This document shows, in pieces, positions 8,201 through 15,324 of a stretch of DNA of 64,000 nucleotides (position 1 is its first letter; each line of letters begins with the position of its first letter). The notes under the pieces were generated by a model. It searched no databases. It saw only the letters and a list, made by a program, of their open reading frames with translations, and was not told where the DNA came from. The DNA is taken from the NCBI RefSeq assembly GCF_002210425.1, contig NZ_MWQK01000002.1, positions 124,001 to 188,000 of the forward strand. The letters run 5' to 3'. The translations under genes were made by a program, and so were the position numbers. The DNA comes from Fibrobacter sp. UWB2 (GTDB taxonomy: Bacteria > Fibrobacterota > Fibrobacteria > Fibrobacterales > Fibrobacteraceae).

Positions 8201-9063
8201 GTTATAAGGATAATGTAATTTACACTTGTAACAGTTGGGACTGTGATTCTGTTTCTGTAGAAGTCGTGCAGGGTGCAATTGCCTCGAATATGCCAGAAGT
8301 CGAAAAACAGAAATGGATTAATGTCCTTTGCAACTATGGCGATTACAAGCGTGCTAGTGGCTACGCCGACGGCATCGCCTTTGAAGTCAATGTAACGTTA
8401 AAGAGTGACGAAACTCCGAAGACGTTTGTCGCTAGTGCCAAGAGAAATGATTGGCACGAACCTACCTTTGAGGATATCTATGGCAAATGCGACGAAGATA
8501 AGATGAAAAATCAAACCAAAGTAGCTGTTTACGGAGGGGAAAAATACAAGTGTAACTACATTTCTGGAGGTCCTTCCAGCGGATACTACTCTTGGATTAA
8601 AGCAAGCGATTTGGATGAAAATGCAACGCTTGGAATTTGCACAAGAAATCGAAAAAAAGATGCCGCTATAGTCGGTGACGCATACTATGAATGTCTTAGT
8701 AATGGTAACGCAGAAGGAATCCCCGCAAGTTCTTCCTCCACAGATTGGCGAGTAATTGATGAAAATGAGTACCTTAACGCCAAGTTTGGTTATTGCGATA
8801 CCGATAGAGGTGATACTAAAAACATTGCAGACATTAAGAGCGAAACCCTCAAGGATGGTGAAAGCCACAGTTTCAAGTGCTCTATTGCTAAAGACGTCGT
8901 AAATGACTATGGTAAGTGGGTTGACGCCTCCACAGACATTGCTCTCGACCAGATTTGCAACAGAGATAACGAAGATGCAACTGTTACCAAAGAAAGCGTA
9001 ACCTATGTCTGTGCGTACAAGGATGAATCATCCATGTATCAGTGGGAAAGCAGCCGCGAATAG
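5206..9063 (+). CDS. Large collagen-like lipoprotein with repeated Cys/Trp modules
   Basis: 1285 residues. The start is ATG 5206; the upstream TTG in frame adds only four residues. Signal peptide ends LYFAGC, a lipobox. Order of parts: a short Cys module; about 25 Gly-X-Y triplets (NGTNGKDG type) around residues 105-200, interrupted by a SAYEIAKDNGFTGTEKEWL motif known from collagen-like surface and tail proteins; a helical stretch with repeated SSASAKNQ (about 205-265); a 450-residue middle region; a poly-Ser linker near residue 765; then about nine modules of the form C-x(15-30)-(Y/F)xC-x(5-20)-W to the C terminus. Probably an envelope-anchored surface protein or adhesin. It lies 15 bp before an OmpA-family gene, so both are likely co-transcribed. 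Confidence 0.8.
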   Translation: MNKKTIKFGLAVSAMALYFAGCGDDLLYSQDVNQFTTVSSLNDDDCSEKTEGSMAFVKSKATMYVCSEGEWVAMNDHEAIQYRCESKELKDKSGIAIICDGNDTIGVVYNGKDGTNGTNGKDGADGKNGTNGTNGTNGKDGADGTNGTSGTNGSSGTNGKSAYEIAKDNGFTGTEKEWLESLKGADGKNGTNGTNGKDADMDAINKDIDSKFSSASAKNQSEIDEALKNLSSASAKNQKDVDDALKNLSSATDKFGEDIDSKFNDAYSSWNAELEDKSCAIIDTVRDNEKAIITVTIKCGDAETKMEIPFTVVNENLAKVYKKHVVVRFPVQANKETKTNDIYEEIWKNLKGGDNAELTVTDLDEKFAPSGKVFMQDLFASANKSFVTIEETNEKAVEYKVARLEGDLDITNLTTPVVKLRVKLNLSNNAFGAFGGFGSNATDVIYNAYADLSDASDTVVIDFLTDYKAARVKKLVDDGNGFGVANEQANKDLAHALYLENSEEYPSFEHYAPDQIGLAENFNSIVWVMALIDQKDKTPGFNSVYNAFRNVFAENGNFNTAVNTTYAGKEHSMFFVDYLALLIDANFFKWNQMQHGDYTAETNVWSGTDAVYYKILQNGFVEAYKLKVEDAKVFNDPSGYSSKVYKSDVEGGYFRYFEYIENEQVWYPITLWAVGVATVEQVCDADAVYSTFFYSFEGLDENAVCVCDNGKCYWQDTENVCLGRNKGDKGSAFLDGEIQEYECECDLSASSTCDALVPGIPNSSSSVASSSSAASGKTPEELANDPSSKLYLGECSATVNEGKEKLFDTKNAELATATSKTTFVCDGSKWRQKDYHDEEYGICSKTTMEKGEVKAGNGSAWYKCDYLDKQEKYEWIATDWRDWDLDKACHYGYVNEKVVTESGYEYVCETVEDLDNNGNHTHEWRETTADEYCVGDRVKATVQKLEDEDLGESTFNEKCSYHGSTYARNNTASGAKKWVYYGNFINESTRYSVFLFLNGYKDNVIYTCNSWDCDSVSVEVVQGAIASNMPEVEKQKWINVLCNYGDYKRASGYADGIAFEVNVTLKSDETPKTFVASAKRNDWHEPTFEDIYGKCDEDKMKNQTKVAVYGGEKYKCNYISGGPSSGYYSWIKASDLDENATLGICTRNRKKDAAIVGDAYYECLSNGNAEGIPASSSSTDWRVIDENEYLNAKFGYCDTDRGDTKNIADIKSETLKDGESHSFKCSIAKDVVNDYGKWVDASTDIALDQICNRDNEDATVTKESVTYVCAYKDESSMYQWESSRE

Positions 9064-9078
9064 AAATTGCACTAGAAT

Positions 9079-11379
9079 ATGAAAAAACTTACCCTTATAC
9101 TCGCACTTGCGCAGGCGGCTGTCTTTGCTCAGACCGGCCTCCTGGGGGGTAAAACTGGCCTCCACCAGCAAGATGCGAATACGCTTGGATTTTTTCACTT
9201 CCGTTTAGGGACGGGCGGTACAATTGCGACCGATAACTGGGGCTACACCCGTGGCGCCTTGTTTACGGACCAGTATGGTCGTACCCAGGAACTCGATGTG
9301 TGGGATGCCCGTATGGAAAAGGGCCGCATTGACGGCGCTTTGGCCGGTAACTTCAACTTTGCGTTTGGCCTCCGTGATGACTTGGATATCGGCGTGAGCC
9401 TCCCGATTTACTACGACCACGCAAAGGATTACTCTGGCGAAGCGATTCGCGCTCACATGGGCAAGGGAGGCCTCGGCGACTTGCAGTTCTATGCCAAGTA
9501 CCGCACGCCGCACTTTTTTGGCCCGGATTACATGAAGACGGCCGCTGTTGTTGATTTGACGGTCCCGACTGGCTGGAGGGGCGTGGGTATCCGCCCGCGT
9601 CACGCCTGGTTCCTCGATAACGAGGGTGGCCCGACGTATGCCTACACGGCAAACAGCGTAATGCTCGGCCTTACGGGGGTTGTCTCTGTCGATTACAACA
9701 AGAAGGGTGTTCCGCTTGTCTGGAATTCTTCTCTTGGACTCATGATCGGCTTTGGCGATGCCTCGAATACGCTTGTGTATAGCACGGGCGTGAACCTGGA
9801 AATCAACGATTACATCCAGCCGTTCCTCGAATTCAGTGGCGAAATGCGCTTTGGCAACGATGCGTATCCGTTCAGTCCGATTACCGACCCGATGGTGCTC
9901 ACGCCGGGTATCAATGTGAAGATTCCGTTCTTCAACATTGACTTTGCTGCGGGTATCGATATTGGTATTGGTAATCTTGTTGATGGCTACGATCGCAAAG
10001 ATGCCATGGACAACTGCAAGGATTTCCAGATCAAGTTCAAGGGCGAAACGGGTTACAGAGCTAGCTACTGCTATGTTGCCCAGCCGCTTATTGCCGGTAT
10101 CGCAAAGCTCACGTGGACGTTTGGCTTTGATGGTGACGACGATAACGATGGTGTAAAGAACCGCAAGGACAAGTGTCCGGAAACGTTCCCGCCGATAGTC
10201 GTGGACGAAGACGGCTGCGGCATCGATACGGACGAAGACAAGGTCTTTGACGGTCTTGACAAGTGCCCGGATACGCCGAAGGGTGTCGCCGTGGATTCTG
10301 TCGGTTGCCCGCTGGATACGGACGAAGATACGGTCCCGGATTACAAGGATTTGTGCCCCGAAACGCCGAAAGGCGTCAAGGTAGATTCTGTCGGCTGCCC
10401 GTTGGATACCGATGAAGATACGGTCCCAGATTACAAGGACCAGTGCCCTGAAACGCCGAAGGGCGTCAAGGTCGATAGCGTCGGTTGCCCGCTCGACAGC
10501 GACAAGGACGGCGTCTTTGATGGGCCGGACAAGTGCCCGGATACGCCGGAAGGTGTTGCCGTGGATGCTGACGGTTGCCCGCTCGATACCGATAAGGATG
10601 GCGTGCCGGATTACCGCGACAAGTGCCCGAATACGCTCCCGGGAATTCAGGTGAACAAGCGTGGCTGCCCGCTGCGCCGCAAGGAAGACCTGGACTACCT
10701 CAAGAAGGGCATCCAGTTCGAATTCGACTCGGCAAAGCTCTTGAAGTCCAGTTACCCGACTTTGGATGACATCATCGCTCTCTTGGAAAAGATTCCGGAA
10801 GTGAAGCTTGAAGTCCAGGGCCATACGGATATCGTGGGTACCGAAGACTACAACCAGAAGCTTTCTGAAGACCGTGCCCACTCCGTGACGGATTACATGG
10901 AATCGAAGGGAATCGCCGCCGACCGCTTACGCGCTATTGGCTTTGGCACTCGCATGCCGCTTGCTGATAACGTAACGGACGAAGGCCGTGCCAAGAACCG
11001 CCGCGTGGAACTCATCCCGTTCGGCTATTACACCGAAGGCGATGGCACTGTGGCTGCTCCGTCTGACTCTCTGCTGAACGACAGCACGGCTGTGCCGCCT
11101 CCGACAAAGTCCGAGGTGAAGCCGGAATCCAAGCCCGAAGTGAAGGTGAAGCTCAAGGCCAATGCCGAAAAGAAGGTGAGGTCTGCTTCTAAGGCTGGCC
11201 TGAAGCGCTTGAAGAACATGCGCGACAGAGCTGAAAAGGCTGTTGTCGAAATGAAGTCGGAAGCTGCTGCCGCTGCAAAGCCAGCTGAAACGCCGAAGCC
11301 GGTTGAAACGCCGAAACCGGCCGAGACTGCTCCGGCAAAGGCGAGTGCGCCTGCTCCTGCGGAAAAGCCTGCGCAGTAG
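9079..11379 (+). CDS. OmpA-family protein with thrombospondin type 3 repeats
   Basis: 766 residues with a signal peptide (cleavage after VFAQ or nearby). The N-terminal about 340 residues look like an outer-membrane beta barrel. Then five or six acidic repeats of the DxDxDGVxDxxDKCP kind (about 352-535) should bind calcium. An OmpA C-terminal domain follows (about 545-650), with FEFDSAKL, VQGHTDIVGTEDYNQKLSEDRA and NRRVELIPFG, expected to bind peptidoglycan. The tail is Lys/Ala/Pro-rich. It links the outer membrane to the wall. Pairing with the upstream lipoprotein suggests a joint surface function. Confidence 0.9.
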   Translation: MKKLTLILALAQAAVFAQTGLLGGKTGLHQQDANTLGFFHFRLGTGGTIATDNWGYTRGALFTDQYGRTQELDVWDARMEKGRIDGALAGNFNFAFGLRDDLDIGVSLPIYYDHAKDYSGEAIRAHMGKGGLGDLQFYAKYRTPHFFGPDYMKTAAVVDLTVPTGWRGVGIRPRHAWFLDNEGGPTYAYTANSVMLGLTGVVSVDYNKKGVPLVWNSSLGLMIGFGDASNTLVYSTGVNLEINDYIQPFLEFSGEMRFGNDAYPFSPITDPMVLTPGINVKIPFFNIDFAAGIDIGIGNLVDGYDRKDAMDNCKDFQIKFKGETGYRASYCYVAQPLIAGIAKLTWTFGFDGDDDNDGVKNRKDKCPETFPPIVVDEDGCGIDTDEDKVFDGLDKCPDTPKGVAVDSVGCPLDTDEDTVPDYKDLCPETPKGVKVDSVGCPLDTDEDTVPDYKDQCPETPKGVKVDSVGCPLDSDKDGVFDGPDKCPDTPEGVAVDADGCPLDTDKDGVPDYRDKCPNTLPGIQVNKRGCPLRRKEDLDYLKKGIQFEFDSAKLLKSSYPTLDDIIALLEKIPEVKLEVQGHTDIVGTEDYNQKLSEDRAHSVTDYMESKGIAADRLRAIGFGTRMPLADNVTDEGRAKNRRVELIPFGYYTEGDGTVAAPSDSLLNDSTAVPPPTKSEVKPESKPEVKVKLKANAEKKVRSASKAGLKRLKNMRDRAEKAVVEMKSEAAAAAKPAETPKPVETPKPAETAPAKASAPAPAEKPAQ

Positions 11380-11386
11380 AGCGGTT

Positions 11387-11415
11387 GTCATGCCCGCCAC
11401 CGAGCGGGCATCACC
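11387..11415 (+). repeat. REP-like palindrome
   Basis: GTCATGCCCGCC...GAGCGGGCATCACC, a member of the family first seen at 2586, placed just after the OmpA gene. Confidence 0.75.
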
Positions 11416-11430
11416 CTCTTGAAAATGTGA

Positions 11431-11459
11431 AAAGACCTGGCATATCGCCAGGTCTTTTT
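11431..11459 (+). terminator. Terminator after the OmpA gene
   Basis: AAAGACCTGGC/GCCAGGTCTTT stem of 11 bp, then TTTTTC. It may also serve metF, which converges on it from the other strand. Confidence 0.85.
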
Positions 11460-11501
11460 CGTTACTTTTGCCGAGTCCGCGGAAGCGGGCTTCTCTCTTA
11501 A

Positions 11502-12392
11502 TTATCCTGCGAAGTTCTTGCCGAGGATGGCAGAGACGTTCTTGAGGATGCCTTCGGCGACGTCCGGCTTGTTCATGGAATAAACGTGGACGTTTGTGAT
11601 GCCGTTGGCATAGAGGTCGATGATCTGGTCGGTGGCGTAGATGATGCCAGCCTGCTTCATGGCGTCCGGATCGCTACCGAACTTGTCCACAAGCGACTTG
11701 AAACGTTGCGGCATGAATGAACCCGAAAGCTTGATGGCGCGTTCGACCTGGTTTGCGTTCGTGATGGGCATGATGCCGGGGAGCACCGGGCAGTTCACGC
11801 CTGCGTCGCGGAGCTTGTAAAGGAAGCTGAAGAAAAGGTTGTTGTCGAAGACCATCTGCGTTGTGAGGAAGTCTGCGCCTGCATCGACCTTTTCCTTGAG
11901 GTGCTTGATATCTTCGGCTTGGTTTGGACTTTCCGGGTGCTTTTCGGGGTAGCAGGCGGCGCCAATGCAAAAATCAGCGTCAGCGGCTTTGAGTTCGCGG
12001 ATGAGTTCCACAGCATGGTGGTAGTCGCAATCACCGCGACCGTTTGCAATGAGTTCCGGCGTGAGGTCGCCACGGAGGGCCATCACGTTCTTGATGCCGG
12101 CGGCCTTCATGTCTTCGATGCGCTGGTGGATGGTTTCCTTGGTGCTCGAAATGCAGGTGAGGTGGGCGAGCATCGGAATGTTGAAATTGTACTTGAGATT
12201 CTTCGCAATTTCGAGCGTGTACTGGCTCACGCCGCCGCCTGCGCCGTATGTGACGCTCATGAATGCGGGGTTAAGCTTTGCAATTGCTTCGGTGGCTGCT
12301 TTAACGTTTTCAAAACTCGTTTCTTTCTTCGGCGGGAACACCTCGAAGGAGAGGCTCATCTTGTCTTGCTTCAGGATGTCGATAATCTTCAT
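11502..12392 (-). CDS. metF: Methylenetetrahydrofolate reductase
   Basis: 296 residues. Reduces 5,10-methylene-THF to 5-methyl-THF for methionine synthesis, using FAD. Family signs: LSFEVFPPKK at the N terminus, MSVTYGAGGG, AHLTCISS, ALRGD, FLTTQMVFDN and PVLPGIMPI. The start is ATG 12392 with GGAG nine bases upstream; an in-frame ATG 17 codons earlier has no ribosome site. The 5' leader can form a small hairpin (GCGAT/ATCGC) next to the ribosome site. Confidence 0.95.
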   Translation of the reverse strand: MKIIDILKQDKMSLSFEVFPPKKETSFENVKAATEAIAKLNPAFMSVTYGAGGGVSQYTLEIAKNLKYNFNIPMLAHLTCISSTKETIHQRIEDMKAAGIKNVMALRGDLTPELIANGRGDCDYHHAVELIRELKAADADFCIGAACYPEKHPESPNQAEDIKHLKEKVDAGADFLTTQMVFDNNLFFSFLYKLRDAGVNCPVLPGIMPITNANQVERAIKLSGSFMPQRFKSLVDKFGSDPDAMKQAGIIYATDQIIDLYANGITNVHVYSMNKPDVAEGILKNVSAILGKNFAG

Positions 12393-12454
12393 TGTATCTC
12401 CGTGCGATTCTGTATCGCGCTCTTGAATTATGCAAATATTCAAATCTATGCATA

Positions 12455-12483
12455 AATGTAGATAAAATTCCCGATTGTGGCAA
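12455..12483 (-). promoter_or_regulatory. Probable metF promoter
   Basis: Minus strand TTGCCA (12483-12478), 17 bases, TACATT (12460-12455), about 60 bp before the metF start. Confidence 0.5.
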
Positions 12484-12533
12484 TGGGGAATGCGTAAAAT
12501 TTTTGGAGAGATGGCTTATGAATCGTGCGAAAA

Positions 12534-12563
12534 TTGACGAAAAATCAAATTATTTACTATATT
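12534..12563 (+). promoter_or_regulatory. Probable tRNA-Arg promoter
   Basis: TTGACG at 12534-12539, 18 bases, TATATT at 12558-12563, ending 14 bp before the tRNA. Confidence 0.55.
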
Positions 12564-12577
12564 GTGTGCTCACAAAC

Positions 12578-12651
12578 GCCGTCGTAGCTCAGTTGGATAG
12601 AGCAGTTGCCTTCTAAGCAACGGGTCGTGGGTTCGACTCCCGCCGACGGTA
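12578..12651 (+). tRNA. tRNA-Arg (anticodon TCT)
   Basis: 74 nt, full cloverleaf: acceptor GCCGTCG/CGACGGT (G1-U72 wobble), D stem GCTC/GAGC, anticodon stem GTTGC/GCAAC with loop CTTCTAA, T arm GTGGG-TTCGACT-CCCGC, discriminator A. CCA is not encoded. It reads AGA codons. Confidence 0.95.
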
Positions 12652-12652
12652 T

Positions 12653-12694
12653 AAAAGGTTCGTGCGCCATTGGCGCGCGGACCTTTTATATTTT
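12653..12694 (+). terminator. tRNA-Arg terminator
   Basis: Long hairpin AAAAGGT-T-CG-T-GCGCC / GGCGC-G-CG-G-ACCTTTT with a three-base loop, then a T-rich tail. Confidence 0.85.
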
Positions 12695-12700
12695 TCAACG

Positions 12701-12727
12701 GAACCCACGACGAGACCATGTGGGTTC
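12701..12727. repeat. Inverted repeat matching the tRNA T arm
   Basis: GAACCCAC at 12701-12708 and GTGGGTTC at 12720-12727. The left arm extended (GAACCCACGAC) is the exact complement of the T-arm segment GTCGTGGGTTC of the tRNA-Arg 70 bp upstream. Confidence 0.55.
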
Positions 12728-12730
12728 GAC

Positions 12731-12818
12731 CTCTGCGTAAGGCGAGTGCAGCGCCGACAAGCTCGCTTGTCGGCATATCCGAGCCGAAGCCGGAGTGACA
12801 ACGCGAAGCGTTGTCACC
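12731..12818 (-). repeat. Third copy of the variable-core palindromic repeat
   Basis: Read on the minus strand: a 23-nt hairpin (GTGACAACGC arm, 12817-12795), CGGCTTCGGCTCGGATAT, a perfect 22-nt palindrome (12774-12753, arm GCCGACAAGCG), then GCTGCACTCGCCTTACG. The flanks match the unit at 2505-2585; the palindrome does not. Confidence 0.7.
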
Positions 12819-12830
12819 TCCCGCCGACAA

Positions 12831-12859
12831 AACAACAAACCCCGGAACAAGTCCGGGGT
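12831..12859 (-). terminator. Terminator of the thioredoxin-like gene
   Basis: CCCCGGA/TCCGGGG stem with a five-base loop; on the minus strand it is followed by TTTGTTGTTTT. Confidence 0.7.
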
Positions 12860-12890
12860 AACAGTCAAAAAACGTAAAAGACAAGTCTTA

Positions 12891-13433
12891 TTACTTCTTC
12901 AAAATCTTGTTCAGCGTAGCGCGCAAATGGTTCATGTTCGCTTCGTTGAGTGTTTCGTAGCGGTAGAACGTGCCGTCCTTCTGCACGAGGTAGACCACCG
13001 GGATGTAACCCGTGCCATAAGTTGGCCCAAACTTACTATCCGTGTCCTGGAACACCGGAATGACTGCGTGGTATTGGTCGATGAACAGACGGATGTCGTT
13101 CTTCTTGATGCCGCCGTTCAAGCCGATGGCAATACCCGTAAGACCCTTGGATTCATATTCCTTGATGAGGTTCTGGATTTCGGGGAAGTGCTTTTGGCAG
13201 TGCGGGCACTTCGGGCTGAAATAGTAGATGAGCAGCGGACGGTTGCTGAAATGGGCGAAGATAATGCCCGGATCGCTGATGCCCGAGAGGTGTGTCGAAA
13301 AGTCCATCTTCATGGGCTGCTCGGTCTTGGGATCCATCATTAGTTTAATATCGGCAACCTGCGGTTCCGGTGCAAACTGGGCAAAACCCATTGCTGCTGC
13401 AAAGACAATCAGACTAAAAAGACGTTTAAACAT
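12891..13433 (-). CDS. Secreted thioredoxin-like (TlpA/AhpC-type) protein
   Basis: 180 residues with a signal peptide ending at MGFA. The active site is YYFSPKCPHCQKHFPE, a CPHC redox pair close to the end of a beta strand. GTGYIPVVYLVQ gives the cis-Pro. It probably acts as an envelope thiol oxidoreductase or in cytochrome maturation. Start choice: AGGAG ends seven bases before ATG 13433, while ATG 13439 would leave only one base, so 13433 is used. It stands alone, between a tRNA region and a convergent neighbour on the same strand. Confidence 0.85.
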   Translation of the reverse strand: MFKRLFSLIVFAAAMGFAQFAPEPQVADIKLMMDPKTEQPMKMDFSTHLSGISDPGIIFAHFSNRPLLIYYFSPKCPHCQKHFPEIQNLIKEYESKGLTGIAIGLNGGIKKNDIRLFIDQYHAVIPVFQDTDSKFGPTYGTGYIPVVYLVQKDGTFYRYETLNEANMNHLRATLNKILKK

Positions 13434-13550
13434 GCTCATACTCCTAAAGACTTTGGGTTAATCCCTGGGAATCTTTTTTAAACAGTTGTAAAATACCAAA
13501 AAATAGCGGATTGAATTGTGATTTTCGTCAAAAAAAGGCAAAAATAATGT

Positions 13551-13570
13551 AAAAAATAGCGATTCTCGCT
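13551..13570 (-). terminator. Weak terminator after the FliB-like gene
   Basis: Minus strand AGCGA-GAA-TCGCT followed by ATTTTTT; the stem is only five pairs. Confidence 0.45.
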
Positions 13571-13578
13571 CGATGGCG

Positions 13579-14616
13579 TTATTCCGCTAGAATTCTTTTG
13601 AAAATGGCGGGTGAAAACGCCGGATTTTCCATGAATTCCTGCTCGAAAATCTCCATGATTTCTTCGGAATATTCAGTCTGTTTGCTCAGTAATTTTATGG
13701 CGTCAATCTTTGCTTGCGGATTTGCTTCGCTTGCGAAAACTTGTCCGAGCTTTTGAAGTATTATCCAGAAGTAAATCGCGAACTCGACCTTGGTGAGGCT
13801 GTTGCCATCGAAGAGGCTTTTCTCGTAGTAACGGAATAGCAAGTAGGCGATGATTTTTTCACCATCGCTGTCCGTGAAAATCGTGTCGGTTTGCCAGCCA
13901 CGTTCCTTGAGCTCTTTGTAGGCGGTGTCCCAGGCGGGGCCGTAGCTTTCGCCTTTGCCAAGAATTTCGAACCACTGGTGGTGGATGTTGTTCGAAATTT
14001 TATAGTTTGTGCGAACTTCGGAATCGTCGGGTTCGGACAGTTCTAGACCACTTGTCTCGATGGCGTAATCCAATAACTCGATGAGTCGGACGTTCAGCGG
14101 TTTGCTGTGGTCTGCTAGAATTTTGAACAAATGATTACGTTCTTCGAAAATGGCATCGCGGGCTTCAATGGCGTCTTCGGGAATATCGTCCGGAACGTCG
14201 TCAATTTCGCGCTCGACAAACGCAATGGGTGAGGTGGCGCCCCCTTTGCTCTCGAGCAGTAAGCGTACGCCTTCTTCGCAGCAGAGCCCGATTCCCTTTT
14301 CCATGATGTCTCCGTAGACTTCGACGAATCGCGGGTGCTCGCGGCAAATATCGCACAAGCTGGATTCCCCGAGATGGCAAATCATGTCGCAGAGCCCGTC
14401 GTTCCTTAAGAAGGGGCAACGGTCGCCGGGGAACAATTTGAAATGGCCGTCTTCGATGTTTTGACGAAGTTTTTCTCCAAAATCGCCTTTGACTTTGGCG
14501 TAACGTTTGGCGCTAGTTTCGTCGATGTCGATTTCCCAGCCGATGCAGCAGGTGTCGGTGCATTTTCCGGCGATGCAACGGAACGAATCGTAAAAATCAG
14601 GTGTTCGGAGAATCAT
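13579..14616 (-). CDS. FliB-like lysine-N-methylase family protein
   Basis: 345 residues. The N-terminal cysteine cluster (RCIAGKCTDTCCIGWEIDID, then RCPFLRNDGLCDMICHLGESSLCDICREHPRF) is typical of FliB, the flagellin lysine methylase, and of the YkgJ-like putative zinc or iron-sulfur cluster proteins. ATG 14616. No flagellar genes lie nearby, so the substrate is probably not flagellin. FliB homologues in non-motile bacteria are of unknown target. Confidence 0.75.
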   Translation of the reverse strand: MILRTPDFYDSFRCIAGKCTDTCCIGWEIDIDETSAKRYAKVKGDFGEKLRQNIEDGHFKLFPGDRCPFLRNDGLCDMICHLGESSLCDICREHPRFVEVYGDIMEKGIGLCCEEGVRLLLESKGGATSPIAFVEREIDDVPDDIPEDAIEARDAIFEERNHLFKILADHSKPLNVRLIELLDYAIETSGLELSEPDDSEVRTNYKISNNIHHQWFEILGKGESYGPAWDTAYKELKERGWQTDTIFTDSDGEKIIAYLLFRYYEKSLFDGNSLTKVEFAIYFWIILQKLGQVFASEANPQAKIDAIKLLSKQTEYSEEIMEIFEQEFMENPAFSPAIFKRILAE

Positions 14617-14782
14617 GCTATAAAATTTAGAAATGACGTCCCGTTATTGCTTTCTAACAAAAAACTTACGTAAATGTTATCTTCTTTGCTTTTAAAATTG
14701 CTCAAATGAGCAAAATTTTATGTAAAAAATTCACAAAAAGTAAGAAAAGTATGCTTTTTTTAAGTTCGACCTCTGTTTTCTA

Positions 14783-14811
14783 TTGCCACGGTGGTAGAAA
14801 GTGGGTATATT
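14783..14811 (+). promoter_or_regulatory. dcw operon promoter with MraZ-type repeats
   Basis: TTGCCA (14783-14788), 17-base spacer, TATATT (14806-14811). GTGGT at 14791 and GTGGG at 14801 are spaced by ten bases inside the spacer. This is the direct-repeat spacing of known MraZ operators, so MraZ would block the promoter. Further GTGTG/GTGTT/GTGGT elements follow up to the start codon. Confidence 0.65.
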
Positions 14812-14850
14812 TGTCGTGTGTGATAAGTGTTGTGGTAAAATGTGTCAAAT

Positions 14851-15324
14851 ATGAATTTCACTTCTTTCATAGGACAAGCCCAAACGGCGATCGATGGAAA
14901 GGGAAGGACCTCCTTCCCTAGGGAATTCCGTCGTCAGCTTTCGGCGTCCGAAGGGAATGAGTTCGTGGTCACCCGTGGCCCGGACCGCACCCTCCGGTTG
15001 TTTGTCCTTCCTGAGTTTGAGAAATTCATGGCGGACTTGGACAGCCGGTCCGACCGCCGTCAAGCCGACTTAGTTCGGAGAGGCCTCTGCCCCACAGTCG
15101 TGGAGATGGATGGCCAGAATCGCATTTTACTCCCCAAAATATTGCTGGAGTATGCCGGTCTTAAAGACGAAGTTCTTTACGTCCAGGCCAGCGGTAAAAC
15201 TCTCGAATTATGGAATCCTGAACGTTACAACGAAAAGTATGGCTTACAGACAAATGAAGCTATCGACGCTTTCGATGCCGCGTTCTATGGTGAAGGCTTG
15301 ACGGAGGGGGATAATGGCAGATAA
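14851..15324 (+). CDS. mraZ: Transcriptional regulator MraZ
   Basis: 157 residues with two AbrB-like halves: QTAIDGKGRTSFPREFRR and VVEMDGQNRILLPKILLEYAGL, each with the DxxGR(x)xLP core. MraZ is the first gene of dcw clusters and usually represses its own operon through GTGG repeats, which are present here. The start is ATG 14851; the frame opens nine bases earlier at GTG. It overlaps rsmH by 11 bases. Confidence 0.95.
   Translation: MNFTSFIGQAQTAIDGKGRTSFPREFRRQLSASEGNEFVVTRGPDRTLRLFVLPEFEKFMADLDSRSDRRQADLVRRGLCPTVVEMDGQNRILLPKILLEYAGLKDEVLYVQASGKTLELWNPERYNEKYGLQTNEAIDAFDAAFYGEGLTEGDNGR

Noticed and set aside
9205-10881. 558-codon minus-strand ORF
   Set aside because: Shadow of the OmpA gene; its repeats mirror the TSP3 repeats.
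12392-12616. Plus-strand ORF ending VAQLDRAVAF
   Set aside because: The C terminus is the tRNA-Arg read as protein; this is a known annotation artefact.
14706-14921. 71-codon ORF overlapping mraZ
   Set aside because: It crosses the promoter and reads mraZ in another frame; no ribosome site.
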